From positions 85,457 through 149,456 of the forward strand of contig NZ_QAOM01000009.1 of NCBI RefSeq assembly GCF_003051085.1: a DNA stretch of 64,000 nucleotides, given 5' to 3'. Both the position numbers and the translations under genes were made by a program. The notes beneath the pieces were generated by a model. The model did not search any database. It had not been told where the DNA came from and saw only the letters and a program-made list of their open reading frames with translations. Shown one piece after another: positions 52,274 through 62,367 of this stretch; the stretch's first letter is position 1, and each line of letters begins with the position of its first letter. Source of the DNA: Trichococcus patagoniensis. Its GTDB lineage: Bacteria; Bacillota; Bacilli; Lactobacillales; Aerococcaceae.

Positions 52274-53692
52274 ATGAACACCTCAAGAAAGGGGTTCAGA
52301 CATTTATTCGGAGTCATCCTTTCGCTCCTGCTTTTCTTCACCTTTTCGGTAACACCTGCTTTGGCTGCTACCTCGCAGATTATTTACCAAGGTTCTACAT
52401 CCAATAAGGTTGTTGCCTTAACGTTTGATGATGGATCGGACGGATATTATATCCAATCAATTCTGAACACATTATCAGCTAATAATGTAAAAGCCACTTT
52501 CTTCCTCACTGGTCAAGGCGCTGAAAATCATCCGCAGGCAATCAAGAACATTGTCGCTGCTGGCCATGATATCGGAAACCACTCCTATAATCATCCGGAT
52601 TTCACAACCGTATCGACGACCGAGATGACAAACCAAATCAACCGTACCGAAACAATCATCGCAAACCTCACCGGCAAGAGCACAAAGCCTTTCTTCCGCG
52701 CTCCTTTCGGATCCTATAACAGTACCGTCCTGCAAACGGTCGGAAACGCCGGATACACATACACATTCCAGTGGACAATCGACACGCTCGACTGGACGGG
52801 CAATTCAGCTAATGACATCTACAACCGTGCCATAAACAACGTCGTACCGGGAGCCATCGTATTGATGCATGCCGGTTACGGCGCCAACGGGACGAATGCC
52901 GCATTGCCCAACATGATCAATCAGTTGCGTGCGATGGGCTACTCATTTGTGACTCTTTCTCAGCTTATGAACACCACAAGCACGCCGGGAACAGGATCCG
53001 GCACCAGCTACACCGTCCAAGCGGGTGACACGCTTTATGCAATAGCCTTACGGTATGGTGTGACGGTCCAAGCGATCGTTAACGCCAATGGCTTGACCAA
53101 TGCCAACCTGATCCGCGTCGGACAAGTGTTGACGATTCCGGGAACAGGTACGCCGACAACACCTACAACGCCGACAACCGGCACGTCCTATACAATCAAA
53201 GCCGGGGATACCCTGTATGCCATCGCCTTGCGGTATGGTGTGACGGTCCAAGCAATCGTTAATGCAAATGGCATCACCAACGCCAACCTGATCCGCGTCG
53301 GACAAGTGTTGACGATTCCGGGAACAAGTACGCCGACAACTCCTACTACTCCTACTCCTACAACGCCTACGACTAGTTACACAGTAAAGGCCGGGGATAC
53401 GCTCTATGCCATCGCCTTGCGGTATGGTGTGACGGTCCAAGCGATCGTTACCGCCAATAACATCGCCAACGCCAATCTGATCAGCGTCGGACAAGTATTG
53501 ACGATTCCGGGCACCGGAACGCCGACGACTCCTACTACGCCTACAACCGGAACATCGTATACAGTCAAAGCTGGGGATACGCTCTATGCGATTGCGCTTC
53601 GTTATGGCGTAACCATCACACAGCTTGTGAACGCCAACGGCATAACCAATCCGAACCTTATCCGTGTCGGGCAAGTGTTGATCATCCCTTAA
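52274..53692 (+). CDS. Secreted polysaccharide deacetylase with four LysM domains
   Basis: A 472-residue exported protein. Signal peptide about residues 1-32 ([20 protein letters not shown]), NodB-type CE4 deacetylase (about 45-232) with the metal triad in TFDDGSD (Asp53) and HSYNH (His103, His107), RAPFGSYN and a C-terminal IVLMHAG. Four LysM domains of about 45 residues follow from residue 244, separated by Thr/Pro linkers. CE4 enzymes remove N-acetyl groups from peptidoglycan (lysozyme resistance) or chitin; the substrate is not settled. AGAGGAA precedes the ATG. Confidence 0.94.
   Translation: MNTSRKGFRHLFGVILSLLLFFTFSVTPALAATSQIIYQGSTSNKVVALTFDDGSDGYYIQSILNTLSANNVKATFFLTGQGAENHPQAIKNIVAAGHDIGNHSYNHPDFTTVSTTEMTNQINRTETIIANLTGKSTKPFFRAPFGSYNSTVLQTVGNAGYTYTFQWTIDTLDWTGNSANDIYNRAINNVVPGAIVLMHAGYGANGTNAALPNMINQLRAMGYSFVTLSQLMNTTSTPGTGSGTSYTVQAGDTLYAIALRYGVTVQAIVNANGLTNANLIRVGQVLTIPGTGTPTTPTTPTTGTSYTIKAGDTLYAIALRYGVTVQAIVNANGITNANLIRVGQVLTIPGTSTPTTPTTPTPTTPTTSYTVKAGDTLYAIALRYGVTVQAIVTANNIANANLISVGQVLTIPGTGTPTTPTTPTTGTSYTVKAGDTLYAIALRYGVTITQLVNANGITNPNLIRVGQVLIIP
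52995..53692 (+). repeat. Tandem LysM-linker DNA repeats
   Basis: Inside the deacetylase gene. The string CGGTATGGTGTGACGGTCCA occurs at 53051, 53231 and 53420, with a diverged copy (CGTTATGGCGTAACC) at 53600; the period is 180, 189 and 180 bases. Repeats 1-3 are nearly identical at DNA level; copy 4 has diverged. The longer spacing comes from an expanded Thr-Pro linker. Confidence 0.9.
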
Positions 53693-53717
53693 GTATGACT
53701 GCAGCAGCCTATTTAAA

Positions 53718-53754
53718 AGAACGCACACCCCGTCAGAGTTGGGGTGTGCGTTCT
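53718..53754. terminator. Bidirectional terminator between the deacetylase gene and leuS
   Basis: AGAACGCACACCCC (53718-53731) pairs with GGGGTGTGCGTTCT (53741-53754) around a nine-base loop, with T- or A-rich flanks. Confidence 0.88.
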
Positions 53755-53769
53755 CTTTATTGTTTCAGA

Positions 53770-56184
53770 TTAATTCGCTACAATATTGACCAATTTGCCT
53801 GGGATAGCGATGGTTTTTCTGACGGTTTTGCCTTCGATGCCTTCTTTGATGACACTGTTTCCCAATGCCAATGCGATCATCTCATCATTGGAAATATCAG
53901 AGGGAACCATTTCTTTAGTTTTCACTTTACCGTTGATCTGGAAAACGACTTCGATCTCGTCTTCGACAAGGAAAGATTCATCATAAGTTGGCCATGCAAC
54001 GTAGGAAATGCCTTCCGGTTTGCCCAGTTTCACCCAAAGCTCTTCACCGAAGTGAGGCGCGACCGGCGCAAGCAATTGAACAAAGCCAGTGACGTATTCG
54101 AACGGCAATGCATCCACTTTGTAGGCTTCATTGATGAAGATCATCATCTGCGAGATTGCCGTGTTGAAATGCAGGTTATCGTAATCCTCGGTTACCTTCT
54201 TGACTGTCTGATGGTAAACCTTGTCCAATTCATGCGTGTTGATGGTTGTGATGCGGTCGCGCATCTTATCATTTTCATCCAAAAGCAGACGCCAAATGCG
54301 ATCCAAGAACTTGCGGCTACCTTCGATGCCGCCTTCACTCCATGTCGATGAAGCATCCAACGGTCCCATGAACATTTCGTACATGCGCAGCGTATCCGCG
54401 CCGTAGCGTTCCACGATGTCATCCGGGTTGACGACATTTCCTTTTGATTTGGACATTTTTTCATTGTTTTCGCCCAAGATCATGCCTTGGTTGTACAATT
54501 TTTGGAACGGCTCTTTCGTCGGAACGATGCCGATGTCGTAAAGGAATTTATGCCAGAAGCGCGCATACAGCAGATGCAGCACCGCGTGTTCAGCGCCACC
54601 GATATAAAGATCGACGTTCTGCCAATAGTCAAGTCTTTCATTAGAAGCAAGATCATTGCGGTTATGCGGATCCATGAAGCGCAGGAAGTACCATGAACTG
54701 CCTGCCCATTGCGGCATTGTGTTGGTTTCGCGTCTGCCTTTCATGCCAGTCGTCGGATCGACAACATTGACCCACTCAGCAATGACGGCAAGCGGGGATT
54801 CCCCAGTGCCGCTCGGTTTCACTTGATCGGTCTTCGGCAACAGCAATGGCAGTTCATTCTCAGGAACCGTTGTCGATGTGCCGTTTTCCCAGTGGATGAC
54901 TGGGATCGGTTCGCCCCAATATCTCTGTCTCGAGAACAACCAATCGCGCAGACGATAGGAAATCACTTTTTCGCCCAGTCCGTTTTCGGACAGCCAGTCG
55001 TTCATCTTCGCAATCCCCGTCGCTTTATCCAAACCGTTCAGGAAGTCGGAGTTGATGTGCAAGCCATCTTCCGTATAGGCTTCCTCTTCGACGTTGCCGC
55101 CTTCAAGAACCGGAATGATCTCCAAATCGAATGTTTTGGCAAATTCATAGTCGCGGGTGTCATGGGCAGGAACAGCCATGATGGCGCCGGTGCCGTATGT
55201 CGCCAATACATAGTCGGCGATCCAGATCGGGATTTCTTTGCCGTTCACCGGATTGATCGCATATGCGCCAGTGAATACGCCGGTCTTTTCTTTCGCAAGC
55301 TCCGTACGGTCCAAATCGCTCTTCAGTGAAATGGAATCGATGTAAGCTTCGACGGCTTCGGCTTGCTGACCTGACATGATTTCCTTCACCAATGGCAATT
55401 CAGGCGCCATAACAGCATAGGTAGCACCGTATAGCGTGTCCGGTCTGGTCGTGAAGACCGTGAAGTCTTTATCCGTATCTTTGATCTTGAAAGTGACGTT
55501 CGAACCTTCCGAACGTCCGATCCAGTTCCGTTGCATCTCTTTGATGCTTTCAGGCCAGTCCACCAATTCCAGATCATCCAGCAGGCGTTCTGCATAGGCA
55601 GTGATTTTCAGCATCCATTGTCTCATCGGTTTGCGGTAAACCGGATGTCCCCCACGTTCGCTGACGCCATCGACAACTTCTTCGTTGGCAAGGACGGTGC
55701 CAAGCGCCGGACACCAGTTGACGGAAACTTCCGCCTCATAGGCCAAACCTTGTTCGTACAATTTTGTGAAGATCCATTGCGTCCATTTGTAGTAGCTTGG
55801 ATCCGTCGTATTGATTTCGCGGCTCCAGTCATAGCTGAATCCCAATGATTGGATCTGGCGTTTGAAGGTCTTGATGTTAAGCTCGGTAAAATCAGCCGGA
55901 TCGTTGCCGGTGTCCAACGCATATTGCTCAGCCGGCAATCCGAAAGCATCCCAACCCATCGGATGCAATACGTTAAATCCTTGTGCGCGTTTTGCGCGGG
56001 CAACGATATCCGTCGCCGTGTAGCCTTCCGGATGGCCTACATGCAAGCCTTGGCCGGATGGGTAAGGGAACATATCCAATACATAATATTTCGGTTTCCC
56101 GCCCTCTTCGGTCGTTTTGAAGGTGCGGTTGTCTGCCCAATATTTTTGCCATTTTTTCTCGATCGTTTTATGCGTATAACCCAT
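53770..56184 (-). CDS. leuS: Leucine--tRNA ligase
   Basis: Class I synthetase of 804 residues. HIGH motif [20 protein letters not shown] (residues about 40-60), CP1 editing domain (about 220-425), KMSKS motif [16 protein letters not shown] near residue 580 and the anticodon domain after 650. The ATG of [16 protein letters not shown] follows AAGGA at 11 bases; longer in-frame starts (56214, 56226) lack a ribosome site. The usual family length supports 56184. Under T-box control. Confidence 0.96.
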   Translation of the reverse strand: MGYTHKTIEKKWQKYWADNRTFKTTEEGGKPKYYVLDMFPYPSGQGLHVGHPEGYTATDIVARAKRAQGFNVLHPMGWDAFGLPAEQYALDTGNDPADFTELNIKTFKRQIQSLGFSYDWSREINTTDPSYYKWTQWIFTKLYEQGLAYEAEVSVNWCPALGTVLANEEVVDGVSERGGHPVYRKPMRQWMLKITAYAERLLDDLELVDWPESIKEMQRNWIGRSEGSNVTFKIKDTDKDFTVFTTRPDTLYGATYAVMAPELPLVKEIMSGQQAEAVEAYIDSISLKSDLDRTELAKEKTGVFTGAYAINPVNGKEIPIWIADYVLATYGTGAIMAVPAHDTRDYEFAKTFDLEIIPVLEGGNVEEEAYTEDGLHINSDFLNGLDKATGIAKMNDWLSENGLGEKVISYRLRDWLFSRQRYWGEPIPVIHWENGTSTTVPENELPLLLPKTDQVKPSGTGESPLAVIAEWVNVVDPTTGMKGRRETNTMPQWAGSSWYFLRFMDPHNRNDLASNERLDYWQNVDLYIGGAEHAVLHLLYARFWHKFLYDIGIVPTKEPFQKLYNQGMILGENNEKMSKSKGNVVNPDDIVERYGADTLRMYEMFMGPLDASSTWSEGGIEGSRKFLDRIWRLLLDENDKMRDRITTINTHELDKVYHQTVKKVTEDYDNLHFNTAISQMMIFINEAYKVDALPFEYVTGFVQLLAPVAPHFGEELWVKLGKPEGISYVAWPTYDESFLVEDEIEVVFQINGKVKTKEMVPSDISNDEMIALALGNSVIKEGIEGKTVRKTIAIPGKLVNIVAN

Positions 56185-56234
56185 TTCCAGCAACATCCTT
56201 TTCTTTTCATTCATCCAAACAAGCAATTGGCCAT

Positions 56235-56499
56235 AAAAAAAGTCCCATAGGCAGCGTCCATCACTGGTTCTGCCTATAGGACGAGTTTTTTCGTGGTACC
56301 ACCTATATTGAATGTCTTTGCATTCCTTCTCATGCCTGTAACGCAGCGATGCGGTCCCGCTTACTGATGCTTTCGGCGGAACAACTCAAAGGCGAGTTCA
56401 AGAGGCTCTTTGTGCATTTCCACCAACCATGCACTCTCTTCGAAAAAGCTGCTCCCTACTATTCCTTCTCTATGTCTGTTTCAGTTATCAATTGACTCA
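56235..56499 (-). promoter_or_regulatory. T-box riboswitch of leuS
   Basis: On the minus strand the T-box core AGGTGGTACCACG is at 56292-56305, followed by a strong terminator (56270-56282 with 56242-56254, GTCCTATAGGCAG type, then seven T). Stem I contains GAACTCGCC, giving a leucine specifier CTC at 56394-56396, and the AGAGAG and GGTTGGTGG elements of the distal stem. Uncharged tRNA-Leu would allow read-through into leuS. Confidence 0.93.
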
Positions 56500-56505
56500 T
56501 CTGCT

Positions 56506-56534
56506 ATTTTAACAAATAAAACTCATTTCATCAA
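56506..56534 (-). promoter_or_regulatory. Promoter of the leuS leader
   Basis: TTGATG (56529-56534), 17-base spacer, TAAAAT (56506-56511) preceded by TGT. Predicted transcription start is near 56499, directly ahead of the T-box. Confidence 0.75.
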
Positions 56535-56569
56535 GACTTGATGCCTGCAATAGTCATTCGGATGATGAC

Positions 56570-59500
56570 TTAGAAAGTGATGACTTGGCCGACATAAATG
56601 ACGTTGGACGTAATATCATTCGCTTCAATCAAAGCCGCTAAGCTAACGCCATTCTTCTTGGCAATGCTGTACAAAGTGTCGCCTTTTAGGACGGTATACG
56701 AATTGGCTGATGCTGCAGGCGCACTAGTCGTTGGTGCTGTTGCCTGCGCAGAAGTTGTCGTTGCAGCCACTTTCAGCGATTGGTTCACAAAAATGATATC
56801 CGTGCTCAAGTTGTTCCAAGTCTTCAGGTCGGCAACCGAAACGCCATTAGCGGATGCGATTTTATAGAGCGTATCCCCTTTTTGGACCGTGTACACTTTG
56901 TTCGTTACAGTCGGAACAGAAGGTGTTGTTATAGTCGGATTGGTTACGACGGTTGCAGAATTCCCAGCAGAAACCGTAGCCTTCACTTTCAACGATTGAC
57001 CTGGATAGATATAATCGGAACTCAAGTTGTTCAGTGTTTTCAGTTCTGCAACGGTCAGGCCGTTCGCATTCGCGATTTTCCAGAGCGTATCGCCGGATGC
57101 CACGGTGATAGTGCTCGTCGTGGTGGACGTTGTCGGCGCTGTTGTCGTCGGTTGTGTAACAATCGGTGCAGTAACCGTCGTGGTTTTGAGCGTCAATACT
57201 TGCCCTGGCACAATGACATCAGAGGTAAGATTGTTCAATGTTTTCAATGCTGCAACGGTCAAACCGTTCGCATTCGCCAATTTCCAAAGCGTATCGCCGG
57301 ATGCCACCGTGATTGTGCTTGCAGTCGACGGTGATGTTGGCGCAGTCGGTGATGTCGGTTGCGTCACACTTGGCGTGGTCGTTGCACTAGTTTGTTTAAG
57401 CAACAATGTTTGGCCTGGGACGATGACATCACTCGTCAAATTGTTCAGAGTCTTCAGGTCAGCTACGCTCAAACCGTTCGCATTCGCGATTTTCCAGAGC
57501 GTGTCGCCCGATGCTACTGTTACTGTTGTTGTTCCCGGCGTCACTGTCGGAGTTGTCGGTGTGGTTGGCGTTACCGTAGCCGCGCTCTTCAAGAGCAGTG
57601 TTTGCCCAGTCAGAATCGCATCACTTGTCAGGTTGTTCAATTTTTTTAATTCCGCAACGGTCAATCCGTTCGCATTCGCAATCTTCCACAAAGTATCTCC
57701 GGACACGACAACGACACTGCTGCCGGTGGATGGCGTAGTTGTTGGTGTTGTCACTCCAGGTGTCACCGTAGTGGTGCCATTGATGTAGTTGACTGGATTG
57801 ACGACGGTCCCGTTTTCCTGCACTTCAAAATGCAGATGGACCCCTGTAGAGCTGCCGGTTGTTCCCATCACGCCGATTTTTTGCCCTTGGCTGACGGTCT
57901 GCCCAACCGATACCGAAAGACCGGATTGCATATGCGCATACAATGTCTTGATGGTCACGCCATTTATTTTGCCGTGATTAATGACGACGTAATTGCCGTA
58001 GCTGTAGTGATAAGTAGCGACTTCCACAACGCCCGCCTGTGCCACGGAAATATTGCCGCTGCCCGCGATATCGATGCCCCGATGGAATTCTAACGCACCA
58101 TTGACAGGAGACGTACGGTATCCGAATGGAGATGATATGTATCCGCTGGCCGGTTTGATGAAAGCACCTGTGATAGTGGTTCCCGTAGTGCCTGTATTCG
58201 TTCCGGTAGTTGGTGTTGTGGTGCCGGTAGTTTTCAAAATTTGACCCGGATAGATTGCATCGGACGTCAGACTGTTTGCGGTCTTCAATGCGGTAACGGT
58301 CATGTTGTTTGCATTTGCGATCGACCACAATGTATCACCAGATTTAACCGTATAGGCTTGGGTAGTTGTTTGACCCGTATTGCTGCTTGATCCGTTTTCA
58401 GTCGTATCCGGAGTAGTCGTTGTCGCTTTGCCCAATAATAACTTTTGGCCCACGTAAATGGTATCGCTCGTCAGTGTATTCAAGCTTTTCAATTCACTGA
58501 TCGTCAAGCCTTTTGCGGAAGCGATTTTGTAAAGGGTATCGCCAGCGATTACTGTATAAGACGCAGTTGTCGTATTTGACGGCGTTTCGGTTGGCGTAGA
58601 TGGTGCAGTTGTTTCTTCTTCCGTAGGCGTCTCTTCCTCAACGACGACACTCTCAGGCAGCACCAGACGGTCACCCACATAAATCATATTGGAGTTCATT
58701 TTATTCAGAGACAGCAGATCGACTAACGAAATCCCGTATTTTTTAGCAATAGCATATAGCGTATCGCCGGATTGGACAACATGGACAGCATCCCCCGCTT
58801 GAACCGGAGTTTCTGGAGTTTCTGGAGTTTCTGGTGTTTCAGTTTCTTCCGTATCCTCTGCAGGTTCACCTGGCGTCTCTTGTTCTGGAGTATCTTCGTC
58901 TGTATTCTCCGGAAGTTCTACAGTCGGTAGCTCAGGTGTCTCGCTCGGCGTTTCGAAATCGATATTGCCTGCATCCGGTTCTTCAACTTCTTCTTCGACA
59001 ACAGGTTGATAATTGTCATATTGATCCAAGCCGTACTGTGCAATGATCCTGTTCAATTTGGTGCTGTAGGCCGTGTCCGTCGCATAGCGGCCGGTCAAAT
59101 AAGCCGTTGCATCCTGATAGGTTGCAGCATTGCTCTTCCAAGCGCCAGCATAGTAAGTCGGATTCCAGCTGGTTCCGTTTGCCAGAAGATTTGCGTAATC
59201 CTGCAGAGATTCCGCATATGAAGGATATTTTCTGAATTCAGCGTTGATGGGATAGTAATTCTGCCCACCGCTGTCTTCCAGAGTCCCCATATTGACGGAT
59301 TCTCCCTCGTAATTCCCTTTGATGCCGAACAGGTTGTAGTTGGGAGCCTTCGATAGAGCGCTTGTACCCCACCCACTTTCGAGAATGGCTTGTGCCATCA
59401 TCACAGAGGCGTACAGATCATTTTGCGCAGCGATTACGGTCGCGGACGGGATGATCTGGTTCAAAAAAGGATTAGTGGAATATACTTGTGTATCCGTTGT

Positions 59501-59680
59501 TCCAAGCGTAGTCGTCTCTGCTGCCAAAACCAGTTGGACTGGCTTCACGACAGTTGTCATAAAGAACGATGTGCTCAACACTGCTACGCTGCGTTTTAGT
59601 CTTTTATTCGTGGTGATAAAAGAATTAATCAATTGTTCTTTTTTCTTTTGGGTGATGCGTTCGTTTCTGGATAACACCAA
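56570..59680 (-). CDS. Dual peptidoglycan hydrolase: GH73 glucosaminidase and M23 peptidase with nine LysM domains
   Basis: A 1036-residue exported wall protein. N-terminal export signal (basic RLKR, then a hydrophobic run to about residue 53), GH73 domain (about 75-225, catalytic Glu101 in AQAILESGWG), a Glu/Pro/Thr-rich linker (about 230-295), LysM1-3 (about 298-342, 374-417, 442-485), an M23 metallopeptidase (about 512-635; zinc residues in EFHRGIDIAG and GVHLHFEV), then LysM4-9 to the C-terminus. It could cut both glycan strands and peptides. The start is TTG at 59680, nine bases after GGGAG; GTG one codon on is possible. Confidence 0.94.
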   Translation of the reverse strand: MVLSRNERITQKKKEQLINSFITTNKRLKRSVAVLSTSFFMTTVVKPVQLVLAAETTTLGTTDTQVYSTNPFLNQIIPSATVIAAQNDLYASVMMAQAILESGWGTSALSKAPNYNLFGIKGNYEGESVNMGTLEDSGGQNYYPINAEFRKYPSYAESLQDYANLLANGTSWNPTYYAGAWKSNAATYQDATAYLTGRYATDTAYSTKLNRIIAQYGLDQYDNYQPVVEEEVEEPDAGNIDFETPSETPELPTVELPENTDEDTPEQETPGEPAEDTEETETPETPETPETPVQAGDAVHVVQSGDTLYAIAKKYGISLVDLLSLNKMNSNMIYVGDRLVLPESVVVEEETPTEEETTAPSTPTETPSNTTTASYTVIAGDTLYKIASAKGLTISELKSLNTLTSDTIYVGQKLLLGKATTTTPDTTENGSSSNTGQTTTQAYTVKSGDTLWSIANANNMTVTALKTANSLTSDAIYPGQILKTTGTTTPTTGTNTGTTGTTITGAFIKPASGYISSPFGYRTSPVNGALEFHRGIDIAGSGNISVAQAGVVEVATYHYSYGNYVVINHGKINGVTIKTLYAHMQSGLSVSVGQTVSQGQKIGVMGTTGSSTGVHLHFEVQENGTVVNPVNYINGTTTVTPGVTTPTTTPSTGSSVVVVSGDTLWKIANANGLTVAELKKLNNLTSDAILTGQTLLLKSAATVTPTTPTTPTVTPGTTTVTVASGDTLWKIANANGLSVADLKTLNNLTSDVIVPGQTLLLKQTSATTTPSVTQPTSPTAPTSPSTASTITVASGDTLWKLANANGLTVAALKTLNNLTSDVIVPGQVLTLKTTTVTAPIVTQPTTTAPTTSTTTSTITVASGDTLWKIANANGLTVAELKTLNNLSSDYIYPGQSLKVKATVSAGNSATVVTNPTITTPSVPTVTNKVYTVQKGDTLYKIASANGVSVADLKTWNNLSTDIIFVNQSLKVAATTTSAQATAPTTSAPAASANSYTVLKGDTLYSIAKKNGVSLAALIEANDITSNVIYVGQVITF

Positions 59681-59796
59681 AATATACCACTCCCTGTATC
59701 AAAAATACTGCCTGTTTGGCAGTGAAAGACATCTGAATTTATAAAAATGATGGAAAATAATTTAAATTTCTTTTAAGAAAATTATCCAATATGTCT

Positions 59797-59825
59797 ATTA
59801 TATGTTTGTTTCCCGAATTTTTGAA
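59797..59825 (-). promoter_or_regulatory. Promoter of the nine-LysM hydrolase gene
   Basis: TTCAAA (59820-59825), 17-base spacer, TATAAT (59797-59802). The leader of about 110 bases contains a short perfect hairpin ACTGCC/GGCAGT (59707-59712, 59718-59723) followed by ATTTTT, close to the ribosome site. Confidence 0.6.
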
Positions 59826-60001
59826 TGGCTTTCATAACTATATTCAATATTTAATAATTGAAATAAATCTGTAACAATCTTTTCCGTTACTTAAAAGTAA
59901 GCCCTTTCCTCCTTTTGCCTCCTATAAAATGTTGACCAAGCCGCCAAATAGTCTACTGACTGGCCAATAATCATGATAAAATGGATGATGAGGTGAAAGT
60001 A
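59826..60001. other. AT-rich region between the hydrolase and radical SAM genes
   Basis: Upstream half of a 321-bp divergent intergenic gap. It is very AT-rich at the left. On the plus strand an extended -10 like TGATAAAAT (59974-59982) sits about 20 bp before the TTG start of the radical SAM gene. No WalR box or named regulatory RNA was found. Confidence 0.4.
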
Positions 60002-60994
60002 TTGACAAATCAATTTTTATACAGTGACATTAATAAACGTTACCATACATGGAATTACCATCTAAAGCAGCACTTTGGTGAAAAGATATTCAAAGTCGCC
60101 ATCGACGGCGGTTTTGATTGCCCCAACCGCGACGGCACCGTCGCACACGGTGGCTGCACTTTCTGCACCGTTTCCGGATCCGGCGATTTCGCCCAAGACC
60201 GGATCGACCCGCTCCCTGTCCAATTGCGCAAAGGCATCGACATGATGCACAAAAAATGGCTGAATGTAAAAAGCTACATCGCTTATTTCCAGAACTTCAC
60301 CAATACGCACGCGCCGGTGGATATTCTTCGCCATCGTTATGAGCAGGTCGTCAACGAGGAAGGTGTGGTCGGCATCATGATTGCGACACGTCCGGATTGC
60401 CTTCCGCCGGAAACAATCGCCTATTTGGCGGAACTGAACAAGCGCTATTATATATGGGTGGAATTGGGACTTCAGACCATCCATGAGGAAACAAGCAAAA
60501 TCATCAACCGCGCACATTCCTATGACACTTACCTGAAGGCAGTAGATGAACTGCGTGCGCACAATATACCGGTATGCACCCATCTCATCAACGGTCTTCC
60601 TGGCGAAACCCATGACATGATGATGGAGAGCGTCAACCGTGTCATCCTCGATTCGGATATTCAAGGCATCAAAATCCATTTGCTGCATTTGATGAAAAAC
60701 ACCAAAATGCTTCGCGACTATCATCAAGGCAGGCTAAGGTTGCTGGAGAAGGACGAATATGTTGAACTCGTCTGCGACCAGCTGGAAGTCATTCCGCAAG
60801 AAATCGTTATCCACCGCATCACCGGTGACGCGCCGCGTGACACCCTCGTCGGTCCGATGTGGAGCCTCAAAAAGTGGGAAGTGCTGAACGCAATCGACCA
60901 TGAGTTGGAACGCCGCAATACCTATCAAGGGATCCACAATATCAGAAATAAGGGTGCGGAAGATGTTATTGTCCGCAGTGGACTTCAGTCATAA
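60002..60994 (+). CDS. Radical SAM protein, YtqA/TIGR01212 type
   Basis: A 331-residue radical SAM enzyme. The [4Fe-4S] cluster motif is the variant CPNRDGTVAHGGCTFC, with Cys-x12-Cys-x2-Cys spacing, as in the YhcC/YtqA subfamily. Then VGIMIATRPDCLP, WVELGLQTIHEET and CTHLINGLPGETHDMM fit the TIM-barrel core. Function unproven; relatives are thought to act on tRNA. I prefer the TTG at 60002 (AGGTG six bases upstream); an ATG at 59981 overlaps the -10 region. Confidence 0.88.
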   Translation: MTNQFLYSDINKRYHTWNYHLKQHFGEKIFKVAIDGGFDCPNRDGTVAHGGCTFCTVSGSGDFAQDRIDPLPVQLRKGIDMMHKKWLNVKSYIAYFQNFTNTHAPVDILRHRYEQVVNEEGVVGIMIATRPDCLPPETIAYLAELNKRYYIWVELGLQTIHEETSKIINRAHSYDTYLKAVDELRAHNIPVCTHLINGLPGETHDMMMESVNRVILDSDIQGIKIHLLHLMKNTKMLRDYHQGRLRLLEKDEYVELVCDQLEVIPQEIVIHRITGDAPRDTLVGPMWSLKKWEVLNAIDHELERRNTYQGIHNIRNKGAEDVIVRSGLQS

Positions 60995-61001
60995 ATTTAT
61001 G

Positions 61002-61058
61002 AACTAAAAAAAGGAAAGCGTTCCGGCAAATATACCGGTCGCTTTCCTTTTTTTAGTT
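61002..61058. terminator. Bidirectional terminator between the radical SAM gene and metK
   Basis: Nineteen-base perfect arms (61002-61020 and 61040-61058, AACTAAAAAAAGGAAAGCG and its complement) with an inner CCGG/CCGG stem. Confidence 0.93.
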
Positions 61059-61077
61059 TGTGGTTTTTAGTTTAAAA

Positions 61078-62274
61078 TTATTTGCCAGCTTGGACATATG
61101 AAAGCAAAGCTTCTGTTTTGTCCGTCTTCTCCCAAGTGAAGTCAGCATCAGCACGGCCAAAATGTCCGTAAGCTGCTGTTTTTTTGAAGATTGGACGACG
61201 CAGATCCAACATTTGGATGATGCCTGCTGGTGTCAAGTTGAAGTTTTTGCGTACCGCTTCTATCAAAGTAGCCTCCGGATATTCGCTTGTACCGAACGTG
61301 TCGATCGCAATCGATACAGGTTCAGCAACGCCGATAGCATACGCCAATTGGATTTCGCATTTTGTAGCTAACCCAGCCGCAACAATGTTCTTCGCGATGT
61401 AACGCGCCGCATAACTTGCGGAACGGTCAACTTTTGTAGCATCCTTACCTGAGAACGCACCGCCACCATGACGCGCATACCCACCATAAGTGTCAACAAT
61501 GATCTTTCTTCCTGTCAGACCGGAATCACCTTTAGGTCCGCCGATAACGAAGCGTCCTGTAGGATTGATGAAGTATTTAGTATCAGCATCCAATAATGCG
61601 TCGTCGATGACCGCATGGATGACATGTTCCAAAATATCTTTTTTCAATTGTTCCAATGTGACATTTTCATCATGTTGCGTGCTCAAAACGATTGTGTCCA
61701 CACGTTTCGGTTTGCCATTCTCATCGTATTCCACGGTAACTTGCGTTTTTCCGTCCGGTCTTAAATATTCCAAAGTGCCGTCTTTGCGGACTTCAGATAG
61801 ACGTTTCGCTAACTTATGACTAAGCGAAATAGGTAAAGGCATCAGTTCTTCCGTTTCGTTGATTGCAAAACCGAACATCAAACCTTGATCCCCTGCCCCG
61901 ATTTCATTGTAATCCGTAGTCCCTAGCTCTCTGCGTTCCAATGATTCGTTGACGCCGATTGCGATATCGTCGGATTGTTCGTCCAAGGATACCATTACAG
62001 CTAAATTATCCGCATCAAAACCAAATTTACCACGTGTATAACCAATTTCAGTTACAGTATCGCGGACAATCTGTTGGATGTTTACGTATGCGCTTGTAGT
62101 GATCTCGCCAAAGACAACTACCAGTCCTGTCGTGACGATCGTTTCGCAAGCAACACGCGCATTTGGATCAGCAGCCAACAGTGTATCCAGAATTGCATCG
62201 CTGATTTGATCAGCAATTTTATCCGGATGACCTTCCGTTACTGACTCTGAAGTAAATAATCTTTTTTCTACCAT
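61078..62274 (-). CDS. metK: S-adenosylmethionine synthase
   Basis: Makes SAM from methionine and ATP; 398 residues. Seen: [20 protein letters not shown] at the N-terminus, [12 protein letters not shown], the ATP-binding [20 protein letters not shown] split across the P-loop, and [19 protein letters not shown]. The ATG at 62274 is eight bases after GGGGG, which is the Shine-Dalgarno sequestered by the SMK box. The product thus represses its own translation. Confidence 0.97.
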   Translation of the reverse strand: MVEKRLFTSESVTEGHPDKIADQISDAILDTLLAADPNARVACETIVTTGLVVVFGEITTSAYVNIQQIVRDTVTEIGYTRGKFGFDADNLAVMVSLDEQSDDIAIGVNESLERRELGTTDYNEIGAGDQGLMFGFAINETEELMPLPISLSHKLAKRLSEVRKDGTLEYLRPDGKTQVTVEYDENGKPKRVDTIVLSTQHDENVTLEQLKKDILEHVIHAVIDDALLDADTKYFINPTGRFVIGGPKGDSGLTGRKIIVDTYGGYARHGGGAFSGKDATKVDRSASYAARYIAKNIVAAGLATKCEIQLAYAIGVAEPVSIAIDTFGTSEYPEATLIEAVRKNFNLTPAGIIQMLDLRRPIFKKTAAYGHFGRADADFTWEKTDKTEALLSYVQAGK

Positions 62275-62278
62275 TTTT

Positions 62279-62352
62279 CATTCCCCCATTTTTTGGTTAC
62301 AAGGCGTCTTCACATATTGTGAATCCTATCGGGATATTGCAATTAGCCTCTG
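62279..62352 (-). promoter_or_regulatory. SMK box (SAM-III) riboswitch of metK
   Basis: The leader contains ATCCCGATAGGAT, then GACGCCTTGTAACC and the Shine-Dalgarno GGGGG at 62283-62287. These match the SMK box of Enterococcus metK (CCCGAAAGGAU ... GAUGCCUUGUAACC ... GGGGG). With SAM bound, the CCC segment and neighbouring bases pair with the Shine-Dalgarno and block translation. GAGGC (about 62346-62350) can pair with GCCTT to form the outer helix. Confidence 0.92.
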
Positions 62353-62367
62353 AAAAGCAACATACCT

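Noticed and set aside
52995..53692. CRISPR-like regular repeats
   Set aside because: The repeat unit is a coding LysM domain with period 180-189 bases, far from CRISPR repeat and spacer lengths; no cas genes are nearby.
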